Shown here: piece by piece, positions 51,574-64,000 of the stretch | How the letters are laid out: each line of letters begins with the position of its first letter | Position numbering within the stretch: the first letter of the stretch is position 1 | Made by a program: the position numbers and the translations under genes | The notes under the pieces: model-generated | Database searches by the model: none | Told to the model about the DNA's origin: nothing | What the model saw: the letters and a program-made list of their open reading frames with translations, nothing else | Origin: Heliopora coerulea | Lineage: Eukaryota; Cnidaria; Anthozoa; Scleralcyonacea; Helioporidae | Assembly (NCBI GenBank): GCA_030142905.1 | Contig: JASJOG010000011.1 | Coordinates: forward strand, 3,039,001-3,103,000 | Length of the DNA stretch: 64,000 nucleotides | Reading direction: 5' to 3'

Positions 51574-54500
51574 TCAATATTCAAAAATATCGAGACAGGG
51601 GATATTGGATAAAGCTGGACGAGCCAGATCATAAACAGTCCTCACCAAAACAATAGTACCTCAGTTACGAGCAGTAACTTTTGCTGAAGTTGTGTTTCTT
51701 TTATATTTATTTTCATCGTTGTTGTTGTTGTTGTTATTATTGTTGTTGTTGTTGTTTTTGTTGTTGTTGTTGCTGTTGTCGCTGTTGTTTTTGTTGTTGT
51801 TGAGGCTGCTGTTGTTGCGATTCTGTTTCTTATCGTGCTTGTTGTTGTAGCTGCGTTGTATTCATTTTTTTTGTTCTCGCTGCTGTCATCGTCGCGGTCA
51901 TTGTTCTTATGGTTCTCGTTGTCATTGATACTGCATGCTGCGACTTTTAAAGCGACTGTTTCTGCTTTTACTATCGAGGTAGTTTCAGACATTTGACGTT
52001 TGACGGTCGGTGTATGTAAAAAGAAAAGTAGATTGCAAAAAAACTACCCAAGAAAAACTTGTACTTGTAGAGTTCATGCAAAGCCAGGGCATTTCAAAGT
52101 ATCTGCCGGTAATCTTGCGTTATCTTGAGCCTGCATGTTACGGTTGAAATATCAAGGCCTTTAAGACATATGCAACGCCGACGCCTGTAAACAAAGTGAT
52201 TTAAATTTTACGACCGTGAAGCGAACTAAAAATGCTTTTCTTCATTCTGCTAAAATCTTTAAGCAATATTAGTTGGTCGATTAACGCTTGTCATCAAATA
52301 CAACGCAAAGTTCTCAGTGTCTTTAGTACGACGTAGCCGTGAAAACATGGAAATGCTCGTCGTTAAATCTTTTGTCGAGCCAGCACAGCTAAATCAAGAA
52401 GCTTGAGAGACTTTCCCAGTGAGAACAAACTTTTAATTTCTTCTGTCTTAGAAGAGACATCTCGGCAGTGCATGTTGTCCTTGATGATCGGGTCGACCGT
52501 GCCGCGTTGTTGTAAAATCCAACTTTGATAAGATGAATGATCCACGGAAACTCCAGTAAACGAAAATCCCATTTTACGTCTGCAGGTACTCTTAAAATAC
52601 AAAACAACAGAAACTCCAAAAAGTGAAACCATATTTATTTTGGAAGTTTCGACTATCTTGTATTCATCACTAGGAATACTGAGTGCTGTGTGACTTTACA
52701 TTATATATACAGAGCGAGGAATGCTAATGACGTCAATCGTGCTATTAATAGAACATGAGAAGTTCTTTGGAGGCTTTTGCTCCATGGTTGAGCGACGGCT
52801 TTTGTCGGTGGATAGACAATACTGGCCAAATCTCTGCACCACTGACCCTTCTCTTTACTCTGCTGCTGTGGCCTTTCAAAAGCTCTACTACAAGGTTCTC
52901 TTAGATATGTAGAAAAATTTTCAGTTTTCAATTAACCATGATTACAATTTATTTACCTTTTGAATTATCGGGTACTATCTTGAACGCTTTTTCGTACGAA
53001 GTAAAAACTTACTTTTAGTTATTATATTTTTTTTCCTGTGCTTTGGAAAAATAATCATATCTTCGTCGAATTCATTACAGGCGTAATATTTATGTGCTGG
53101 TTTATCCAAGTGATCCAAAGTCAATCATTGTAAATAATCCGAAAATTTGTCAAAAACCAAGTCTTCTCAGCCAAGCTCTTACTTTGATCAACCATTATGT
53201 TCGTGTAGTGTATGTTTATCACATCCCTTTGTGAATAGAAATGTGCCCAGTAAGTACCTATATGTACATATACTCGTTTACAGTGTAAACAAATATTCAC
53301 AATGGCCGTTCCAAAATGGTATTTTTAAATCTTTGTTGACAATCTCAAAAGAGAAAACCACGTTATACAGGTATAACTTTTGTTTGATTCACAAACGAAT
53401 ATCTCATTGTCTGATCTAGTATAAAGATCGAGATAGTATTTTTGTTACGAGGTTTGATAAATCAATATGCAAAGATACAAATAAATAAATAAACTAATAA
53501 ATATTCAGTGGATCATCTGAGCGAGTCAATGTTGTAGGTATAGTGGGTATATAATTTATGCGAGGTATTTCAGAAAATGATCTAGCTTTTATGTGAATTT
53601 GGAGACTTGTTTTCGTTAGATGATTTCATATTTTTTTATTAATTTCACCGAATCTGATTTTGAACGAGATCAACTTTATCTGTTACAAATCGAAATTGAT
53701 CAGGAAATAGAACCAGTGAGTACTAAGTACCCAGAACCAACCGACAACTTTAAAAATTATAAAACGAAGCAAAATCGTGAAAAACCCAAGATACATGTAT
53801 AGGTTATAAACAAGATTAAATGTTAAAATGGTCAATTTTACTGTATTTTTTACTGTATTTTTACTGTATCTGTTTTACTGGTCTGTTTTACTGTATCAGA
53901 TATAACTATACAGTAATATAACTATAAACATGAATTCACGACAGCACATTTAGTAATAGTTTACTGAGGACGCTCAGTTTAACTTACAAAGAACATCTCG
54001 GCATTTTATGATCTCTCAATTTTAAAAAGCTTACAGTACATCCTGTAATGCTGAACACACCAGCTTCCACTGTTATCTACAGACACACATTGATACAACA
54101 GGCTATATACATTTGTCAAAACAGTTTCAGTTTCAGAAACCTTGTCCCTCATTAAAATCGCGCGTGCTGTTCAACTGCACTCTTCGGTCTTCTGTCCGCG
54201 GTATATTTGTACAATATATATACAGCACCTCATTAAATATTAAATACGAATTTCAACATCATTACCTATTTAGCCTACCCTTTAGATTGGTGTAGACGAC
54301 GTTTAAACATCTTTTTGGAAACCTTAACTTCACTTCACCAACTGCCTTCAGCTTCTTTCTCCCTAATTGCTGATTAAAATGATCTATTTAACTGACTTTG
54401 GGAAGAGGTTAATGTGTAAATATACGTTGCAGTCTAAGGTGGACGCCAGTCCATAGCTCCCAATACTTCCTCTGACACTCATTGGTTCCAACGCCTCACA

Positions 54501-54577
54501 AGTTGGTTTGACAGGTTTATGAGAAACCCCGTGTAACTTGTTTCCTGCTAGCGAGATCGCTTGTCGGTGTATTAACA
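51574..54577. other. Convergent 3' region of PSKH1 and TBC1D20
   Basis: The two genes end tail to tail here, so both 3' UTRs lie inside. It includes the TTG-repeat tract and short TTTTACTGTA repeats near 53830-53900. No coding region is supported. Confidence 0.6.
51718..51855. repeat. (GTT)n trinucleotide repeat in the presumed PSKH1 3' UTR
   Basis: GTTGTTGTT units are interrupted by ATT, TTT, GCT and GAG variants, starting 145 bases after the stop codon. The antisense Thr-rich ORF (51642-51992) is an artefact of the repeat. Confidence 0.85.
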
Positions 54578-57500
54578 TCATATCCATTTCTTGGCTGTGG
54601 TTGCTACAAAGAAGGCCATTGTCCCAACTCCAGCTGAAAGCGCCCAGAAAGCTAATTTCACAAATGTTCCAGACGTTGAGTGAACTTCGTGCTGAGCCCT
54701 TTCATTAGTGTGGTTACTGGAAAGTAAACTTACGGTTCGCCTTCGTTGCCGGAGAACTCCATCAGGTCGTTGATTGGCCAAGTCTCTCACGAATTGATCG
54801 TGGATTTTCACGGCCGAGCTATGAAAGGAAAGATAAGAGTTCACAATTAACATCGTAGCAGATGCACCAACTTTCGTTTTTGTTACCCTTAGTGTACTTG
54901 CTCGAGAGATTGGCTATAATGGTTCGAACATTGCTCTACATCTTTGTTTAAAGCCATAGTTTAGCGATGCAAATTTTCATGTAACTTTTCTCCCGAAAAA
55001 GATTGTCGCTGGTAGCACCAAAAACTTAATCCGTGTAACACCCCTTATACAACTCGTTTTTCAAAACTGTAAGTGGCACAAAAAGTACTTACGTGTACTA
55101 AGTACATTGAGTTCTACTTGCCACCGCTAATGCAACAAATTCCGACAATTATGTCGCATGAAGATTATATAGTATCGTTGGTCCATTTTTGTTACTTGTT
55201 TCGACTCTTGCACCTACACTACGTGATACTGGCTCACCTTTCATTAAGATACTTTTTGGAAGCGTTTTGAAGCTTTTGAGGGGAGTGTTTCTTGAAAAGG
55301 TGGTAAGCTTTTTCGATCAGCTCCTCCAAACAACGGGGAATGTGTTGTGGCAACCTACATAAATTGTGATGCACTGAGCTCATTTCACATTCGGTCGATA
55401 GCAGTTCTTTGCGATGTTTTATTACAAGCTGAAACAACAACAAAACAAAGTTGGTAACAGCTGGGACACAGAAATAATCCAAGAAAAGGATTATATTATG
55501 TTTGTCTTTACATTTTTTGAGTCCAGGTACGGTTTATAAATTGTGAATCCTTCATCTAATATTAAATGTATCACAAGAATTTAGTTTGTTGATTCCTGGT
55601 CATCGAACTCTATACTCTGGTATCGAAAGATGTGAACGTCCAATGAAAAAGTCGTATAGGCTTTGACAAGTGATAAAATAACCAGTGAAAAGCAAGAGAA
55701 TAGTGCGAGGGAAACACCGTCAAAAAAGCGCCCGAAAATGGAATAATCAAATAAAAAAAATAAAGAAAAAGGGACAAACAACGAGTAAATTTAAGATCGT
55801 CGGTCGCGCTTTCTGAGCAGTAATATCTATCTATCTCTTCGTTTTATTCGTGCAAGTCCTTTTCACCCCTTTCGGTCCTAGGTACTTTCCATCTCTCGTT
55901 CTCTCGTTTTCATTCTCCACATCTCTCTGCACTTACTGCAGCTCCGAGATAAATTGGCATTAATGGATGAGTTCCCAGAAAAAAATCAAAAACACGGAAT
56001 ATTGAGTCGGGATCGTTGATAACATGGGCAAACCACGTGATGAGCCAACTTAAGGCAAACATGTGGCCAACATCTGACCTGAAAGAGCAAAAGTTCCCAA
56101 TCTGTATTAAAATATATATTTTCATTTTCCGTTTCAGACCGCATGGGGTTGGGGTGCAAGCATCATTTCGAAGTTTAAAATAACAAAATGTTTAAGAATC
56201 GGGAAAATTTGCGAGAAGTAAATCATCTCTCTTGATTTAAGGTTCTAAAGAACTCCGAAAACTTCATGTCACAGGATAGATGTCACAAATACCGTTGCAA
56301 AGCGGATACTAAACTGTAAAATAAAAAATAAATAAATAAATTTAGTCAGTTTACATACGGGATTAGCCAAGACAGCCAGGTTAGTCGAAATCCTGCTTGT
56401 GTAAAGCGGGATTGCCGGTTATCCAGGCTGAAATTTTTCAAAATACACCACTTGAACCTAACCAAGTGCTGCTGTGTTAAGTCGTTAACTACCACAAAGC
56501 TGTATATAGTTGTATAAGCTAAATTGTAAAAGACTGCTTAGGTCCAAACGCGTTCGCCAAAGTTGGCCGTTTCAAATTTTCTCGCCAAGAACATCATCAC
56601 GTTTTTCTACCTATTTTGTCACTCACTACCACACACAGACCCAGGCTAAATTCAGCCCGTCTAACCGAGCTTATACAAACAAGGCCTTCACATCAAACGG
56701 GAATTAAAAATAGCCGTTGGAGAAAAGAAAAAGCAGTCATCCGGAGGAAAATAAAACAAGAAGCAAAAATTCCGAATGGTTTCCTGTACGATTGCATTGT
56801 TCTAGATTTTTTATTTTTTTCGGAGTACCTTCTGAGAAAATCTTTCAGTTCGGTGTCAGCAGTCTCGATGATTGCGTAGATTAGAGCTAGCATTTGATTG
56901 GTCCGTTCCATGTTGTGGTCCATGAAGTCTCTGGCAAGAGAAGACGGAAATTTAGGGTACGACATGGCACCAGAATAAGGTAATCTTTGTCGCTGATGTG
57001 GTCACAGTTACTGACAACTATATAAGGTGCCTTTTCTTTTTGAAATGGTCTCTTCAAAACTAAACAGCCAATGATTGCTTTCTCACTGGAATACGATGTC
57101 TGAAGAAACTTCTGTAACCTGGTCATGAAAAAGAGTGACTCACCTTAATTGATGCAAGGATATTTGCTCTAAAAGAGCTGTAGCAAGGTCTTCACCAGCG
57201 ACCAACACTAGAGTGACAGCAATGTCATGATACCCCTAAAAATATAACATGGTGATATTCACACGACTAAAAATGCTGAACTGTAATCACTTCATAAATA
57301 AATGATAGTTTGGAAACTTCACACGAAACTAGTCCAAGAGTTTGTCGCGAGCGATTGTCTCGAAGTGTACGATCTGACAGTGAATTTTCATTCACAATTT
57401 TTGGGTGTGCGGGGGGAAAGGATTGGCACTGGGACACTTCCTAATATTTCAAACTTTATCATCGATATGCCGGCGAAGTTGAAGTTTAGTCAAGTTTGCA

Positions 57501-60500
57501 GGCATCCCATTACAGTAAATAAGGAAAGGGTCTTATCTCGTGAGAAAGTAGATTTAAAAACGGGCAGAATTATGTGTACCTGATAGTAATGGAGCTCAGG
57601 ATTTCTACACAACACCCGCATTATCACGTTTACCACCTGGTGCTGTAAAGCCGCTCGCCTTGAAGCTCTGATATCTGAGAAAAGAAAGGAAACGCTTCCT
57701 TAGTTCATGGACAATCCGCAATTACTACAGAGAGCATTTCTGGGCTATTCTTGAGTTAGAATACATGACATAAACGGTTGTTACGCTCTCTTGGAACCTA
57801 TACCGGTTTGGGAATAGACAGAATTTGTCCTCTGGATTTTGTGTTCATGGTAGCAGAAAAGACAAAATATGAAGTAGCGGTCAACTGGTTCTTGGTGTTT
57901 CATCCTGCTTATCGTCCGACATTTCAAAACAGCGGTATCGTCATCAACAAGTTCGAGTACTGTCCATCTTCACTCTACAAGACCTATATGGTCGTCAGAA
58001 AAATTCTAATCATGACCAAAAATTGTACAATATCGTCGTGGTCAGATAAGAGTGTGGCTCTGGATGAACTTTAACTGAAGCCGCGAAAGCCTATTTCACA
58101 GCGTCAATAGTAGCAAGAAAAAGATTGTCAGATCACCGCGGTCGAACTTATTCTAGTTTTACAGTATCGTCCCTTTTGGTGCTCTACGGTAATCCGTGCA
58201 AACTTTTACTCGTATGCTGGAATGAGAAAAGTGAGAATGGGTTCCAGAGAGTGCACACTTAGTAGTTTGAACCTTTGGGTAGGTGGCATCAAAAGATTTT
58301 GAATGAAGCTGACCATTTAGGTTGGTTTAATTTTGAGAGAAACTGTTGTTTGCATTGAGGGACATTTCGACAGCGAGTGTGGCACTCGTCGTCAAAGTCA
58401 AGTGAAGAGTATTCTTCAAGCTGCTTTTTTATGTTCTATGAATAGAACTCATGGCCAACCTCTTGGAGACAGCTTTTGTAGCTCAGTTGGCAAGAATCTG
58501 CATCTGCATTCCATGTCAAATAATGATTTGATTTGTGTGCATTCCCTCACAATTGGATCAATGCAACTCCCCGATTACTTACTTGGAGGAAACCTCCTAT
58601 GTGATCGATTAACATCAAGGTGAACCTGATTCCAATACTTGTTTTTCCTAAAACTTGCCTCCTCTTCTAAAGCTGAATAAAACATTTAATGCATGTTAAA
58701 CTTAACAGTTATATGACCATGGGCATTGCCAAATAAAGTGTACGTCGCCTTTGTTTCTTAATTACTGCTGGCTACATGTTACGGTAAAAATCCTCATGAT
58801 CTTCACTTCTTCTGTTTACATTGTCAGCTTAAGCTGCCATTTTAGCACTGCTTCTCTAGCTGTGTAATTTAGCCAATTTATCACTAATTTATTATTTTTC
58901 TGTCTGTTTGTTTCTTTGATCTTGACTTCCCACTTTGCTTCTATTCCTCCCGAGAAAACTAGCAGCAGGGATGCAGAAGTCAGTAGTCATTGCATTTGTC
59001 AACAAGCAGGGAGCATTGAGCTCTGCTTCTAGATGAATGACCACCTTAAGATACCTCTCATCACAGTCAATCCAAGCATTGTCTGGAAACTCTGCTAACT
59101 TTAAAGTGACTAACAGAGAAAGATAATGAAGCTGTGACTTATTGGAAGGGCCCTCACTGTGCACAAATTTCTAGTTTCATGGTGATTGTTATTCAAACAG
59201 CATGGTTGAGTGATGGTTGCTGTAAGCTGATTGCTTGATTATCCCAAACATCTATCACCTATCTGTGCACAGTGATCCAGAATAAAGGTCAACAAGATAG
59301 AGTATAAAACAGAGTTTCCTGACCATATACTTCAACATCCTATGCTCTGACTTCCATACTCCATTTCCCTCTCTCCTATTTTTTCCCTTACTTCAACCTC
59401 TTCTCCCTCTACCCCTCTTTTTCTTAAAAATATTCTTTTCTCTATTTCAACTTCTATTCACCACATAACAAAGAACTGATATATATATACCCTGTCGTTT
59501 CCTCTTCTTTGGCCCTCCACGTGGCTTTTCAATATCATAGACATTGACAAGAAGAAGTTTAGGCCATACTTTGCATCTAATATCATTATTAATTAGGCCA
59601 TCACCAGTTACTGCCAAATACCCAAGAGTTTCAACATCCACAGGGTCTGCTTCCAGTGCATTTTCTATCCTACGTATCTTTCCCCTGAGACGAGATTCAG
59701 ATGCTTTTTTAAAAAGGTGGAAAGAATAAAATATTGGTTAGGAGCAGTTCTCCTGATGTATATATTGATTACGTAATACAGATATATTACTGGGGGTGGA
59801 ATTAGAGAGAAATGAGGGGTGACAGTTCCCATCGAGGAATAATTAATAATTTCATTAATTTTTCAGGGGGTTATTTGTGGAAAAGGATTTTCAGTTTCCT
59901 ATCTAACGGTGGTGTGAGGAAAGATTTTAGTCACATTTATTGCTAAAATAGCTGAGAATGGTTTCCTTAAGATTTTGATATTTTAAAATTTCTTGGGGTT
60001 CCATATTCCAAGACCCCATAAATGTATGACAACTTTAACCCTTTAACACCCAGGGTTCATCCTTGTGCAGAGCAAAATCACCTGGAACTAGCCACAGTAA
60101 AATACTAAAGTGCTCCCTTGTCCCTTGATGGGTTAACATAAAATGTTTGAACATCAGGCAGCAAGATGGTGTATTCACAAAATTATCAGAAAGTTTTTGG
60201 CTGTTCCAGATGAGAAAATGAATACAGTAGCTGAACTACAGAAACCAGAGTCAATCCCTATCAAATAAAATGCATGGCGACCATGATTAACTTACTGTCT
60301 TACTTCTGAGAGATTGTGCTGTAATGTACTGAAGGTGGACAAGTGTGTGGGTGAGGGTTTAGGGCTGTGTGTATAGTTTGCCAAATAATAAAGAAATTAA
60401 CCCGGCCGAGATTTAACTAGTGATCTTTGGTTTACAAAGTGAAGTGAAGATCTCTGAATGTCCACTGACTAGCCTTCATAAAATAAAAATCACATCCTTT

Positions 60501-60680
60501 GTTTCCGCGTTTATTAGGAAAAATTTTAAAAACTACTTCACCGTAGTATATTAATTGCGCCATAATCCCGTGTTGTTCCGGCTTGTCCTTTCCCTTCCCA
60601 TTTGTTTTCTTGGGTCTAAAACGGTAGTTTCCTTTACCGGACGACCATCCAATTGAATCGTAGTTTACTGGGAATGCCAT
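54578..60680 (-). CDS. TBC1D20: TBC1D20-type Rab GTPase-activating protein, nine exons
   Basis: In other animals TBC1D20 stimulates GTP hydrolysis by Rab1 and Rab18 on ER-Golgi membranes. Exons in transcript order: 60680-60638 (tentative), 59703-59491, 58666-58583, 57674-57580, 57235-57144, 56930-56829, 56078-55937, 55428-55253, 54818-54578. Phases agree throughout, giving 1188 nt and 395 residues against about 400 in vertebrates. Landmarks: CKVWPKLL in exon 2; the Arg-finger motif DVNRSHRRFPP in exon 3 (R106); HYYQ/GYHD across exons 4-5 (Gln finger Q145); FALSWLITWF and HPLMPIY in exon 7; SSVHHNL in exon 8; NQRPDGVLRQR and a C-terminal tail anchor (FVKLAFWALSAGVG) in exon 9. Exon 1 is chosen from an ACCATGG context and a phase-1 donor; a longer exon ending at a later GGTGAAG would also keep phase. 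PSKH1 converges on it from the left. Confidence 0.9.
60034..60136 (-). repeat. Dispersed repeat, TTAACCC family, in TBC1D20 intron 1
   Basis: Minus-strand copy of the repeat at 14910-15009. It has inverted ends TTTAACCCTTTAAC and GATGGGTTAA, consistent with a small DNA element. Confidence 0.65.
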
Positions 60681-62161
60681 GGTCTCGAGAAGTCTGTATG
60701 GCAGTTCATCGGAAAACGAATTCTTCTTTAACCCACGATAAAAATAGCCAGATGAGTACATAAAGTATACATGCACCTTCGGGAAAGCATTGGGGAGAAT
60801 ATTATCGTGATCTGACCAGGCAGGTTAAGTCAACAAAGCGGTCTGTTATTCTCGAAGTTCGGCCATTTTGAATTGCACTTGATTGTCCTTAAGGAAGTGG
60901 TCAGCGGGCACCTACAGGGGCGTAGCTAAAGGTTACCATGAGATCCATTTCTCTATGGCATAAGTTTTTTGTCATAAATCCGTGAAGTCAGGGTAAAATT
61001 TCGGATGTTGGCATTATGTAGAGTTGTAGTTATGTAGGAACATCCACATTTAACTCAAATGGTGAGTTTTGCTTCACTTTCAATCATTTGCTGCCATCAG
61101 TAAATAAATGCAAAAATGCCATAACTTTGGGAATTATGTTTTTCTAAACTTGCATACTGCTTTCCATTTGCATAAATTGGCACAGTTGATCATCACGCAT
61201 TTTGTTTGGTTGTTGTAAAGAATGATGTATACTTGATCTATTTGATAATTCAGGTTTTATGACTTGTTTCTAAACCAGGAAATAACCAGTTAAGAATTAC
61301 TTCCAAATGATTGTCAGAGTGGATGTATTGAAAGGGCAGGAATTCAGTTTTTTGTAGAAGAAAAGAAAGGCTATTTCTCTAAACATACTCAGTGTCACTA
61401 TAGAACTTGGGAGAAGTATTTTGGTGTGTACATGTGGTTTGCACATGTCATCATGCCAGCCATGTTGGTGGAACTTTAATGGAAGAATTTGATTGACTTT
61501 TATTTTATGTGGCACCAGCATGCTTGCTGTATCACTATTTTTTGAATTCCAAGGGACTGATTGCAAACCACTCATTATGTTGTGACACTTCAACTAAAAA
61601 CCTGTTTTCAGTGTCATTAAAGTTAAGGTTATTCTGATGGAGTTATTATAGCTGTAAGTAACATTAGAGCCTTCCCAATCACCATTGTCATGGTCAAAAC
61701 CTATCCATGAGATTGTTCGAAATCTAGTGATTCATTGTATCACAAGTTATGAATATCTTGCCAGATTCTGAAAGAATGTGAAGAATCACAAAAGACTTAC
61801 TGTCCTATTTAGACAATGTGAGAGTGAGTTATATTTAATTGTTCTTCTTGCCTGGCTGGGGTGTACAGAGTTGGTCTTAAGGCTTAATTTCTACTTTAGA
61901 TTTGCTTGCTAATGTAGCTATAAATCTGGAAGACTTAAATGTTTTTTTATCAGATACACCACAACAAAGAATCATTCAATTTATAAAAATGGTCTCTGAA
62001 AGGCTTTTACAATTGAATGAATGTGATTCTTCAAGATGAATTTTGACAGGGAAGTATCAAATCTTGCAAAGGTTACCATTAAAAAATCATGAACCAAGAA
62101 AAAGTCAACCCAGCTTAAAATAACACAACCTGGGTCAGCTTAAGTATGCATGGGTCAAAAG

Positions 62162-62297
62162 AGGTCAACACAGGTCATGAAAGGTTGGCTGTGAAATAGG
62201 AGAGGCCAATGAAGACAAAAGCAATTCAGCACCAGTCAGTCCTTGTTAATACAGTAAAAAAAAGGTCATCAAAGGGGAATCAGGTCAAGTTAGGTCA
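62162..62297 (+). promoter_or_regulatory. Two DR4-type AGGTCA direct repeats
   Basis: AGGTCA-ACAC-AGGTCA lies at 62162-62177 and AGGTCA-AGTT-AGGTCA at 62282-62297. Single half-sites (GGTCA) lie around them from about 62110. DR4 is a known nuclear-receptor heterodimer layout. Function is unproven and a decayed simple repeat would look alike. Confidence 0.25.
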
Positions 62298-62311
62298 ACA
62301 CAAGCATATAC

Positions 62312-62388
62312 AGGGGGTGCTGGTGGCACAATGGTAGTGCATGCATCTTAACTCACCACTATGAATGGGGTTCAATTCCAGCTCCTAG
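62312..62388 (+). mobile_element. SINE head fragment
   Basis: About 75 bases match the tRNA-like head of the other two SINEs: GGGGGTGCTGGTGGCACAAT and B-box-like GGTTCAATTCC. The shared body then stops, so the copy is 3'-truncated or has a different body. Confidence 0.7.
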
Positions 62389-63664
62389 AATTGGACCAAA
62401 AGCACTGTACCAAAAAATGAGACATTATTTTTGGTGGGGCACCACCTTGAAATGTGTTTTTACATCAATTCAGAACTATCTATGCAGCACTCCAATTTTA
62501 AAGTACATGTCACAATACAGCTCTTGTGGTCATGCCCAATTTTCAAGTGATGTTTGATATAACAAAGCTCTGGCTGCTAATGCTATTGTTATCTCCTTGT
62601 AATTACTACCTCTGCTTGAAATGTAAAGTGTTCTTACATGATGTGGTGGCTGCCACATACTTTGTTGTTTGAATACCAGGGGCTGCAGAAATCACAGAAA
62701 GTGTTGACATTGGTTATTGGTGGATTAACAATGGACTGCACTGTCTCAGGCTCTCAACTTGGACACAAAGATGCGATTTTCTTGGTTTCAGAAATTAGAA
62801 ATTCTTGTTGAAACTCTTATACAAATTCTAGTAGAAATTCTGATCCTAATTCTAATAGAATTCCTAATAGAAATTCTAAGTCTAATTCTAACCACTAGCT
62901 AAACCTGATTGCTAAGTGATACATGTTACATGTCAGTGATCCTGTAAAACAGCCGTCTAATTTGTCGCTGAAAAACAGGCGTTTTTCCTGCATCACATTA
63001 CGTACATTGGACGTGGTCAAAATTGAATCATTCATAGAACGACACAAGTTTATCAAAATAATGGCTCTATTTCAGTAGTAATAATGAAACATCCTGTACC
63101 TATTGTTGTGGTGGAATCAAAATGTCGCGTTGTCTCATCCGTATATCTTTTTCAACTGATCCCTAAAGTTGACGTGATGATAATTTTCAACACTGGTTTT
63201 ATTCTGAACTTTTTTTTGGAAAAAAAACTAAGGACATTTGATGACTTTTACTAATCTATACTGCAAATGGACAGAGAATTGTTTTGGAAACCAACTGAAT
63301 CCACCAACAATTCGTACAAATGTGTTTCATTCACAACAAATGAAAGGATAAAACAATATACCGAAAAATACTAAAACTGGGAACCCATATTTCGGTATAC
63401 CACAAAATGTAGTGATATAACTACGATAATTTTCGACTTTATTTGAAACTGTCTATTGTCACTGGATTTTTCGTTTCGTTTACGTTAATGAGCAAATTAG
63501 TTTTAGTTATAAACAGTATACTTTACGTTACGAGTTTAGTATTTGTTGATATAAGTAACTTTTGGTCCGATATGTTAGCTACTTCTGTGATGACCTCTCG
63601 ACTAAACCTCACCCGTTCAAAGGAGTAGTCGCCACGTGAGTTTGCGAGCGCAATAACTTCGTAG

Positions 63665-63949
63665 TCATAACCTGTAATAAACAACAAGGCTCTCCTTGCA
63701 CTTGGGACACGAATGAAGGACGTCTTTGAAACGATTTATAAAAAACGGTAGGACACAACAGCCAAGAAAACCTCCCGCAGCCGCAAGAAGACAGCAAAGA
63801 ATCCATGTTAATCCTCCCGATTGGTATTCTATTTCAGTGGTTACTTCTTCGTTGCAGTGCAGACATCGTACTATCATAGGACGTGATTTTGCAGGAATAT
63901 CTGTGGACTTTGGGGGATGGTTTCTAACATCACGCCAGGCTAATTTCAC
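63665..63949 (-). CDS. LITAF-domain protein, C-terminal part
   Basis: The last 95 residues of a LITAF-type (SIMPLE) protein, a zinc-binding monotopic protein of late endosomes and lysosomes. Two Cys pairs are present, VRCLHC near the start and HSCPKC near the end, flanking a hydrophobic membrane-inserting segment (LTWILCCLLAAAGGFLGCC). The protein ends YYRL before TGA, a typical place for the family to stop. Position 63949 is a GTG directly after CTCGCAG, so it is probably a splice acceptor rather than a start. Alternatively the same frame stays open for 17 more codons to the window edge. The N-terminus lies outside the window. Animals usually have several LITAF genes, so no symbol is given. 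Confidence 0.85.
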   Translation of the reverse strand: MKLAWRDVRNHPPKSTDIPAKSRPMIVRCLHCNEEVTTEIEYQSGGLTWILCCLLAAAGGFLGCCVLPFFINRFKDVLHSCPKCKESLVVYYRL

Positions 63950-64000
63950 CTGCGAGATTTCTGCCTTTTGTACTGTGATAGTGTTGTTGTAGTAACGTGG

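Larger units (their letters stand above)
60681..63664. other. Spacer between TBC1D20 and the LITAF-domain gene
   Basis: It holds the TBC1D20 5' side and the LITAF gene 3' UTR. There is one SINE head, a cluster of AGGTCA half-sites (62040-62310) and a short ATTCTAATAGAAATTC-type repeat near 62790-62900. No supported ORF. Confidence 0.55.

Noticed and set aside
51642..51992. Thr-rich antisense ORF
   Set aside because: Product of the GTT repeat.
47650..52225. About 50 bases at 47650-47705 recur inverted at 52168-52225 (GGCGTCGGCGTTGC core)
   Set aside because: Too short and diverged to define an element; could be ends of unrelated repeats.
57778..58074. 98-codon plus-strand ORF in a TBC1D20 intron
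   Set aside because: Starts with a non-ATG codon and shows no recognisable domain or splice context.
58455..58510. tRNA-like A box (TAGCTCAGTTGG)
   Set aside because: No B box or cloverleaf partner follows at the right distance, and the TBC1D20 exon on the other strand lies only about 75 bases downstream.
58333..58623. 96-codon plus-strand ORF
   Set aside because: It overlaps TBC1D20 exon 3 on the opposite strand; no family similarity seen.
58892..59164. 90-codon minus-strand ORF between TBC1D20 exons 2 and 3
   Set aside because: Adding it would break TBC1D20 phase continuity, and it matches nothing I know.
60910..60935. CAGGGGCGTAGCTAAAGG, a transposon-end-like sequence
   Set aside because: No matching inverted end or duplication found nearby, so element limits cannot be set.

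Overview
The window looks like nuclear DNA from an animal, most likely an anthozoan cnidarian such as a coral or sea anemone. The genes carry GT-AG introns at conserved phases, their closest recognisable relatives are metazoan, and the non-coding DNA is AT-rich and full of small foldback elements, tRNA-derived SINEs and Penelope-like debris. The species cannot be read from the sequence, and 'cnidarian' is inference from genome style.

Layout. 1-74: probable exon of an unidentified minus-strand gene running off the left edge. 628-12847: four intronless, head-to-tail arylsulfatase B-like genes (ARS-1 to ARS-4) in duplicated units of about 3.5 kb. Their flanks differ by clean insertions, so one copy shows the empty site of another copy's insertion. 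15626-33004: a complete 22-exon secretory-pathway Ca2+/Mn2+ ATPase (SPCA, ATP2C1 type), with introns containing several satellites, a SINE and a triple-hairpin element. 33005-42793: about 9.8 kb without a recognisable gene, holding an inverted Penelope-like dimer, a foldback element and a hAT-like MITE. 42794-51573: a two-exon PSKH1-type kinase with a dual-acylation N-terminus. 54578-60680 (minus): a nine-exon TBC1D20-type Rab GAP assembled exon by exon with consistent phases. 63665-63949 (minus): the LITAF domain of a protein that continues to or past the right edge.

How the genes fit together. This is not an operon. All five recognised families act in the endomembrane system: sulfatases in lysosome or secretory pathway, SPCA in Golgi Ca/Mn loading, PSKH1 reported at Golgi-related membranes, TBC1D20 on Rab1/Rab18 at ER-Golgi, and LITAF at late endosomes. 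That may be chance. The strongest unusual signals are the mosaic sulfatase array (a tract of about 350 bp shared by ARS-1 and ARS-4 only), the insertion/empty-site pairs inside it, the triple hairpin in ATP2C1 intron 21, and the inverted Penelope-like element with a hammerhead-core-like sequence. I found no convincing undescribed multi-gene system.
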